Below, one piece after another: positions 6,766 to 10,717 of a stretch of 10,717 nt of DNA. The stretch's first letter is position 1, and each line of letters opens with the position of its first letter. The position numbers and the translations under genes are program-made. The DNA comes from an uncultured Ignavibacteriota bacterium (GTDB lineage: Bacteria > Bacteroidota > Ignavibacteria > Tepidaquicellales > Tepidaquicellaceae), in assembly GCA_937959065.1 (NCBI GenBank), contig CALGOI010000121.1, positions 1-10,717 on the forward strand, in the 5' to 3' direction. The notes below the pieces were generated by a model that saw nothing but the letters and a program-made list of their open reading frames with translations, was not told where the DNA came from and did no database searches.

Positions 6766-7903
6766 ATTGCACTACCCTGTCACATCCTGAAAACACTGCT
6801 AGCTCTTTAAGCTTTATTTCGAAGTTTGTTTTAATTTTCCCGTTAACTTTCACCCCGTCTTCAAGAAATGTATTAATCACTCTGAATTCACCGCTCTTTC
6901 TGTCAGCTTTTGCATCTACACGTGCAATAAATTTGTCTTTGTAAAGCACCGGCAGACAGAAGTAACCGTATTTTCTTTTAGGCGCAGGCAAATAGCACTC
7001 AATCACATAATCAAATCCGAACAGATCTGATAGCCTCTTACGCTGGATTACAAGGTTATCGAACGGAGAAAGAATATTTAAACCGGTAGGTTTTACAGGG
7101 CTTTTTAGCTTATTCAACATCTTACACGAAGAATAGTAAGTTTCATTAAGACCTTTAACCTTAAGACTAATAATCTTTTTATCTTCAATAAGGTCATTAA
7201 GTACCTCCTTCATCACCTTTGGATTATAATGCCGCAGGTAAGTGATCTCCTTTAGAGTTACAAGTCCGTTGGAATTTATTGCTTTCTCGATGAGATGAAG
7301 AGATATTTCCTCATCAGACGGATAAGAAGTATCAATTTTGTTAGGTAATACTCTTTCGGTCAGGTCATAGACTTTTTGGAAGTTTCTCCTGGCATGAACC
7401 ATTAGTTCACCGCTGTGGAATAGAAATTCAAGTGCATCTTTTGCCGGCTTCCAATCCCACCATATTCCCCTTTTGTTATTATCGTTGAAATCTCTTGACT
7501 GAAGCGTCCCCTCGTTTTTGATTAGGGCGATTATATTTTTAATAAGTTTTCTATTTTTAGAAGCCCAGCCTTTGTGTCTTTTTCGATAACGGGATTTTCG
7601 AGGTAAAGAGTATCTATAGTGGTTAATAGGCAGGTATGAAGCAGCATGGTCCCAGAATTCGAATACTTTTTTATCTTTATCTATTAACTGGTCTAATAAT
7701 TCATTCTTATAGGAAGGAAATCTCATCCAGAGTGTATGTTTGTGCGCTCTTTCTACTACCGAAATGGTATCGATCTGAATATAACCCAATTGTTTAATGA
7801 TTCTGAACAGATCGGATTTGGTTTTAGATTTATGTACATCGAGTAAAAGCTGTGAATGAAGGGCGAGGTATCTTGCCTCGCCCTTTGTAATTTCGGTATG
7901 CAA
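6764..7903 (-). CDS. YcaQ/AlkX-type winged-helix DNA glycosylase
   Basis: A 379-residue member of the YcaQ/AlkZ family (HTH_42 type), which removes bulky alkylated bases and opens interstrand crosslinks in DNA. It is built of tandem winged-helix domains plus a C-terminal beta domain. The catalytic motif reads Q43-I44-D45 in GYIQIDTISVVERAH; QxD is the form of the E. coli YcaQ (AlkX) branch, whereas Streptomyces AlkZ has QxQ. Other family landmarks are FEFWDHAASYLP (81-92), WWDWKPAKDALEFL (148-161), LSPFDNLVIQRKR (278-290) and YCLP/ARVDAKADR near 314-335. The start is TTG (7901-7903): an in-frame stop lies upstream and the next Met is residue 60, beyond the catalytic motif, while KGEARYLALHSQ fits the usual N terminus. 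It begins 10 bases after the upstream cargo fragment ends, without a Shine-Dalgarno site. A GC-rich hairpin covers codons about 6-15. It is convergent with the PorV-family gene. Confidence 0.88.
   Translation of the reverse strand: MHTEITKGEARYLALHSQLLLDVHKSKTKSDLFRIIKQLGYIQIDTISVVERAHKHTLWMRFPSYKNELLDQLIDKDKKVFEFWDHAASYLPINHYRYSLPRKSRYRKRHKGWASKNRKLIKNIIALIKNEGTLQSRDFNDNNKRGIWWDWKPAKDALEFLFHSGELMVHARRNFQKVYDLTERVLPNKIDTSYPSDEEISLHLIEKAINSNGLVTLKEITYLRHYNPKVMKEVLNDLIEDKKIISLKVKGLNETYYSSCKMLNKLKSPVKPTGLNILSPFDNLVIQRKRLSDLFGFDYVIECYLPAPKRKYGYFCLPVLYKDKFIARVDAKADRKSGEFRVINTFLEDGVKVNGKIKTNFEIKLKELAVFSGCDRVVQ
7859..7885. repeat. GC-rich hairpin over the first codons of the glycosylase gene
   Basis: AAGGGCGAGG (7859-7868) pairs perfectly with CCTCGCCCTT (7876-7885) around a 7-base loop, a 10-bp stem with eight GC-rich pairs in otherwise AT-rich DNA. 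On the minus strand it lies about 30 bases after the stop of the cargo fragment, where a terminator would be expected, yet inside the coding start of the glycosylase. Neither side has a good U-tract. Confidence 0.6.
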
Positions 7904-7913
7904 GACCGGAAGA

Positions 7914-8633
7914 TTATTTAATTAATACCATTCTTTTAATATCGGAAAACTCTCCAGCTTGAATTTTATAAAAATAAATACCACTTGATAGACCATTTGC
8001 ATTAAACTGATAGTTATAATAACCCGCAAAATGATTTTCATTTACTAAAGTAGCAACTTCCCTGCCTGCAATATCATATAATTTTATAGATACCATTGAA
8101 GCCTTAGGCAATTGGTAGCGGATATTAGTTTCAGGATTGAACGGATTCGGATAATTGTTTTCAAGCTTGAATTCACCTGGAATTTCTGTTGAAATAATAT
8201 TTATTCCAACAGTGGTTCTAATTATTCTTAAAACTAAACTATTTGAAGATACTAATGAATCGAAACCATTATAAGCATAAACTCTGCAAACTGTTAATAC
8301 TGAATCTGCATTTGGAGCAAAGTCAATTGCCATAGAGTCCAGATAACTTTTTGTAATAGTAATTGAATTATCAGTACCGTTTAAATTACTACTTAGCCAT
8401 CTATTCTCAGTTCCGCCGAATTTTTGCGCATGAAATTTATACGTTACTCCGGTTGATGTTGATGGTCTACTCCAATCAAATGTAACTGTTCCTGAATCAG
8501 TTGGCGAAGTAAGGATATTCTGAATACCAGTTAATGTAAATCCAAACGGGTGTAATATTGGAGGTACAACGTTAATGTAATTTACTTTTGTTATCGAATC
8601 CGAACCGAAGGAATTACTAACTTTCAATTTCAC
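7914..8633 (-). CDS. 3' fragment of a split secreted gene: PKD end, Fn3-like domain, T9SS sorting domain
   Basis: An open frame of 239 codons from a GTG at 8633, but probably not an independent gene. It has no signal peptide, and its first residues (VKLKVSNSFGSDSITKVNYINV, shown here in two parts as VKLKVSNSFGSDS and ITKVNYINV) are the last two strands of a PKD domain. The first half of that domain ends the upstream frame at 8673. Residues about 24-142 look like an Fn3/SusE-like beta-sandwich (GTVTFDWSRPS, VTYKFHAQKFGG). Residues 153-239 are a T9SS sorting domain with NYPNPFNPETNIRYQLP, LYDIAGREVATLVN and LSSGIYFYKIQAG, ending in KRMVLIK. The two fragments lie in the same reading frame, separated by TAG and TAA. 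Without a signal peptide this part cannot reach the T9SS. A paralogue of the same region lies at 10055-10717. Read it as the 3' half of a pseudogene unless read-through or a sequence error explains the stops. Confidence 0.7.
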   Translation of the reverse strand: MKLKVSNSFGSDSITKVNYINVVPPILHPFGFTLTGIQNILTSPTDSGTVTFDWSRPSTSTGVTYKFHAQKFGGTENRWLSSNLNGTDNSITITKSYLDSMAIDFAPNADSVLTVCRVYAYNGFDSLVSSNSLVLRIIRTTVGINIISTEIPGEFKLENNYPNPFNPETNIRYQLPKASMVSIKLYDIAGREVATLVNENHFAGYYNYQFNANGLSSGIYFYKIQAGEFSDIKRMVLIK

Positions 8634-8700
8634 AGTATAATTACATAATTATATAAACATAAACAAGAAATTCTAAATATTTAAATTAAAATTTTGATAA
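8634..8700 (-). other. AT-rich break with two in-frame stops inside a PKD domain
   Basis: Reading the minus strand through from the 5' fragment gives EWTVTGYQNFNLNI, TAG (8673-8675), seven codons, TAA (8649-8651), five codons, then VKLKVSN at 8633. The frame is the same on both sides. About 22 codon positions lie between EWT and NYTVKLKVSN, close to what a PKD domain usually has there, but their content is almost wholly A/T and does not look like PKD sequence. Confidence 0.75.
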
Positions 8701-9917
8701 CCGGTTACCGTCCATTCCCAGCTGTTGGGACCACCTGATGTCATGTCAATCAAATTAACCGACCTACCAACTTCTATTGTTGTTGGGTTAGCGGTGAAAT
8801 CGGCATTTGGAGCAGATTGTACCGGAGTCAAGATAGGGTCTAAAATAAACAATCCGTATTTTCTGTCAGATCCTACTATCAGACCTGATGGAAACATATA
8901 TACACCCCAACAGCCTTCGTAGTTTGTACCGTTATTATCCGGGTATGTATCATACCATGCAATTTCTACCGGATTTGAAGGATCAGTTATATTTAAAACC
9001 CTTACTCCAGCCGAATAGTGTGCAATAACTGCGAGAGTATCATAAATTTCCACATTATGGACTACTGAATTTGGAAAACCAGGAGGCTCCCACGTACCAT
9101 GATATATAATATTATTCAGATCTTCTATATTCCAGATTTTGATTCTACCTGGTGGAGTTAATGTCTCATCAGTAGTATATATATATTTTCTATCAGTTGT
9201 TATTGCACAATTGTGCGTAAACGGACTTGGTAATGTCTGCCAGCTTGTAATCGTCCATAGACTATCCTTGTTTGTTGCATCTATCACAGAAATATATCCG
9301 TCGCTGATATTGGCAGCCCAGATTGTATCATTTAGTGGCCGACTGTCATGAACATATCTCTCTGTCCATTTACCTCTTAAAACCGGTTGTTCTGGATTAC
9401 CTGACAAATCAAGGATCACAGTGCCGTTTCCAAAACCCGAATTCGCTCCGTTAAGATATAGGTAAGGTCCGGATTGAGAAATCGTATGAGTAGAGCTATG
9501 CCCCGGCGCAAAATATTTCCCCACATAATGAACTGAATCCGGGAGATATTGAAGATCTACAATTTGAACACCGCTGGTATCTGCTTCCGAAACAATGTAA
9601 GCGTAATGCGAATAAGTTTTCATTTCACGCCACTGATTCCCAAAATCATTTGAATTTCCACCTGTTGGAACAAATCCCACCAGATTACTGATTCTGTCTC
9701 TTCTAATCTCATAAAAGTAGGTTCCGTTAAAAGCACCCAAAATTGCATATTCCCTTCCATTTGGCGCTACATATCCCCAGCAAGCGGAATAGGTAAAGGA
9801 AGGATTAAAACTTACCTGTTTGATCATATTCACTCCCTGAGTAAAAATTATATTAGGAATGATACAAAAAAATGCTAAAATCACAATAAATGGCAGAAAT
9901 TTAGGTGAGTGTCTCAT
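8673..9917 (-). CDS. 5' fragment of a split secreted gene: LVIVD-type beta-propeller and start of PKD domain
   Basis: A 414-residue frame that begins with a signal peptide (residues 1-26: RHSPK, then FLPFIVILAFFCIIP, ending TQ). Residues about 40-362 form a beta-propeller with LVIVD-like repeats: GVQIVDL (116-122), GTVILDLSGNPEQP (165-178), GYISVIDA (207-214), IKIWNIEDL (259-267) and GVRVLNITDPSNPVEIAWYD (304-323). This closely resembles proteins labelled choice-of-anchor B. CWGVYMFPSGLIVGSDRKYGLFILD (336-360; written here as CWGVYMFPSG and LIVGSDRKYGLFILD) closes the propeller. A PKD domain begins at about 371 (NADFTANPTTIEVG, SWEWTVTG) but is cut by TAG at 8673. The rest of it, with the sorting domain, continues in the same frame at 8633. 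As it stands the product would reach the periplasm but lack a T9SS signal. The exact ATG at 9917 is supported by the signal peptide that follows. Function is unknown; such propellers are usually surface or adhesive proteins. Confidence 0.75.
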   Translation of the reverse strand: MRHSPKFLPFIVILAFFCIIPNIIFTQGVNMIKQVSFNPSFTYSACWGYVAPNGREYAILGAFNGTYFYEIRRDRISNLVGFVPTGGNSNDFGNQWREMKTYSHYAYIVSEADTSGVQIVDLQYLPDSVHYVGKYFAPGHSSTHTISQSGPYLYLNGANSGFGNGTVILDLSGNPEQPVLRGKWTERYVHDSRPLNDTIWAANISDGYISVIDATNKDSLWTITSWQTLPSPFTHNCAITTDRKYIYTTDETLTPPGRIKIWNIEDLNNIIYHGTWEPPGFPNSVVHNVEIYDTLAVIAHYSAGVRVLNITDPSNPVEIAWYDTYPDNNGTNYEGCWGVYMFPSGLIVGSDRKYGLFILDPILTPVQSAPNADFTANPTTIEVGRSVNLIDMTSGGPNSWEWTVTGYQNFNLNI

Positions 9918-9926
9918 TTTTTTTCT

Positions 9927-9948
9927 AAATTTAATTTAAATTAAATTT
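9927..9948. repeat. 22-bp perfect AT-only palindrome in the leader of the split gene
   Basis: AAATTTAATTT (9927-9937) is followed at once by its exact complement in reverse (9938-9948). It lies 10 bases upstream of the ATG at 9917. A weak hairpin or a low-structure AT-rich leader are both possible. A similar sequence recurs at the break near 8671-8690. Confidence 0.5.
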
Positions 9949-9960
9949 TTCTTGGTAGCA

Positions 9961-9988
9961 CAAATAAAATGTACGCTATTAAAACAAA
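9961..9988 (-). promoter_or_regulatory. Candidate promoter of the split secreted gene
   Basis: On the minus strand TTTG (9985-9988) is followed after 16 bases by TTTATTTG (9961-9968), one mismatch from the Bacteroidota -7 consensus TAnnTTTG. It lies just downstream of the hairpin terminator of the paralogue, a sensible promoter place. The predicted leader would contain the AT palindrome. The match is weak. Confidence 0.25.
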
Positions 9989-9999
9989 TGATACAAATG

Positions 10000-10031
10000 A
10001 AAAAAGCACTCTTTAAAAAGAGTGCTTTTTT
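10000..10031 (-). terminator. Hairpin terminator (bidirectional shape) after the partial cargo gene
   Basis: AGCACTCTTT (10005-10014) pairs with AAAGAGTGCT (10017-10026). Six A on one side and six T on the other give a U-tract in either direction. It lies 24 bases after the stop of the minus-strand gene at 10055, so the minus strand is the one that uses it. No plus-strand gene feeds into it. Confidence 0.9.
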
Positions 10032-10054
10032 AGTGACATTTAATATTGATAAAA

Positions 10055-10717
10055 CTATTTAACCAATACCATTCGCTTTATATCCGAAAACTGTCCTGCA
10101 ATTATCCTGTAAAAATAAACTCCGCTTGCAAGAAATGATGCGTTAAACTTATAATTATAATAACCCGCATCGTGTTTCTCATTGACTAAAGTAGAAACTT
10201 CCTTTCCAGTAATATCATATAACTTTATAGTTACCAATGAAGCTTTTGGGAGCTGGTAGCGTATATTAGTTTCAGGATTAAATGGATTCGGATAATTGTT
10301 ATCAAGCTTATACTCACCCGGTATTTCTGATGAAATTACATTTATCCCTACGGTTGTTCGAACAAGATTTAAAACCAAAGTATTTGCCGACGCTAATGAA
10401 TCAAATCCGTTATAAGCAAATGCTTTACATTGAATCAAAACAGAATCATTTAACATAGCACCAAAACTGGATGCTAGTGAATCAAGAAAACTTTTTCTGA
10501 ATGTAATTGATGTATCCTGACCGTTTTTATTACTATTTAGCAGCACTACATTTGTTCCACCAAACTTTTGACCCCTGAATTTATAAGTAATTCCTGAACT
10601 TGATGATGATGAACTCCATGAATAAGTAACTTTATTTGAATCGCCTGGTGAAACAACAATTCTTTGTACACCGGAGGTATTAAGGGTAAATGGATGAAGA
10701 ATAGTTGGTATAACACG
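10055..10717 (-). CDS. Secreted protein C-terminal part with Fn3-like domain and T9SS sorting domain (cut by window edge)
   Basis: The minus-strand frame is open from the window edge to the stop at 10055, giving 220 residues. An internal GTG at 10546 is not the true start, because the upstream codons continue the same domain: VIPTILHPFTLNTSGVQR is the counterpart of VVPPILHPFGFTLTGIQN in the gene at 7914. An Fn3/SusE-like domain (VTYSWSS, GITYKFRGQKFGGTN) is followed by a T9SS sorting domain with NYPNPFNPETNIRYQLP, LYDITGKEVSTLVN and LASGVYFYRIIAG, ending in KRMVLVK. It is a close paralogue of the 3' fragment at 7914-8633, and its N-terminal propeller and PKD parts probably lie beyond the window. 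The alignment through this part shows no stop, so this copy may be the intact one. A short serine run (seven residues) lies in the linker. It would be exported through the T9SS; its function is unknown. Confidence 0.87.
   Translation of the reverse strand, partial: RVIPTILHPFTLNTSGVQRIVVSPGDSNKVTYSWSSSSSSSGITYKFRGQKFGGTNVVLLNSNKNGQDTSITFRKSFLDSLASSFGAMLNDSVLIQCKAFAYNGFDSLASANTLVLNLVRTTVGINVISSEIPGEYKLDNNYPNPFNPETNIRYQLPKASLVTIKLYDITGKEVSTLVNEKHDAGYYNYKFNASFLASGVYFYRIIAGQFSDIKRMVLVK

Noticed and set aside
8725..9351. Plus-strand open frames opposite the propeller gene
   Set aside because: They are antisense shadows; the minus frame has a signal peptide and clear repeats.
10598..10618. Short GAT/TCA triplet repeat encoding a serine run, considered as a phase-variable tract
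   Set aside because: Only about four triplets, and triplet changes would not shift the frame.

Overview
The window looks like a chromosomal piece of an AT-rich, Gram-negative member of the Bacteroidota/Ignavibacteria side of the FCB group. The grounds are several secreted proteins ending in the type IX secretion (T9SS) C-terminal sorting domain with the NYPNPFNP-x-T-x-I signature, a PorV/PorQ-family outer-membrane barrel, few Shine-Dalgarno sites, and promoter-like TAnnTTTG elements. The lineage is an inference from these features, not from a database search.

Layout: (1) 1-758, minus strand: the N-terminal half of prolyl-tRNA synthetase (proS), running off the left edge, with two palindromes upstream of it. 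(2) 759-1375: an intergenic stretch holding a frameshifted remnant of a T9SS sorting domain (about 1054-1225). (3) 1376-3196, plus: a secreted Asp-box (sialidase-like) beta-propeller protein with a T9SS tail, closed by a strong terminator. (4) 3321-5570, plus: a two-gene unit of a conserved protein of unknown function whose stop codon touches the start of fumarylacetoacetase (fahA), the last enzyme of tyrosine/homogentisate breakdown. (5) 5701-6723, plus: a PorV/PorQ-family outer-membrane protein, closed by a terminator. (6) 6764-7903, minus: a YcaQ/AlkX-type winged-helix DNA glycosylase with a TTG start. (7) 7914-9917, minus: one ancestral secreted gene (LVIVD-type beta-propeller, PKD, Fn3-like domain, T9SS tail) now cut by two in-frame stops inside the PKD domain. 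(8) 10055-10717, minus: the 3' part of a tandem paralogue of that gene, running off the right edge and closed by a hairpin terminator.

How they fit together: the three intact or partial cargo proteins and the broken one would be exported by the T9SS, and PorV-type barrels act in the final steps of that export (family knowledge). The fahA pair is a separate metabolic unit. The items most worth a second look are the unknown protein coupled to fahA, the broken PKD gene with an AT-rich stretch resembling its own leader, the decayed sorting-domain remnant with two successive tail motifs, and the GC-rich hairpin over the first codons of the glycosylase gene.
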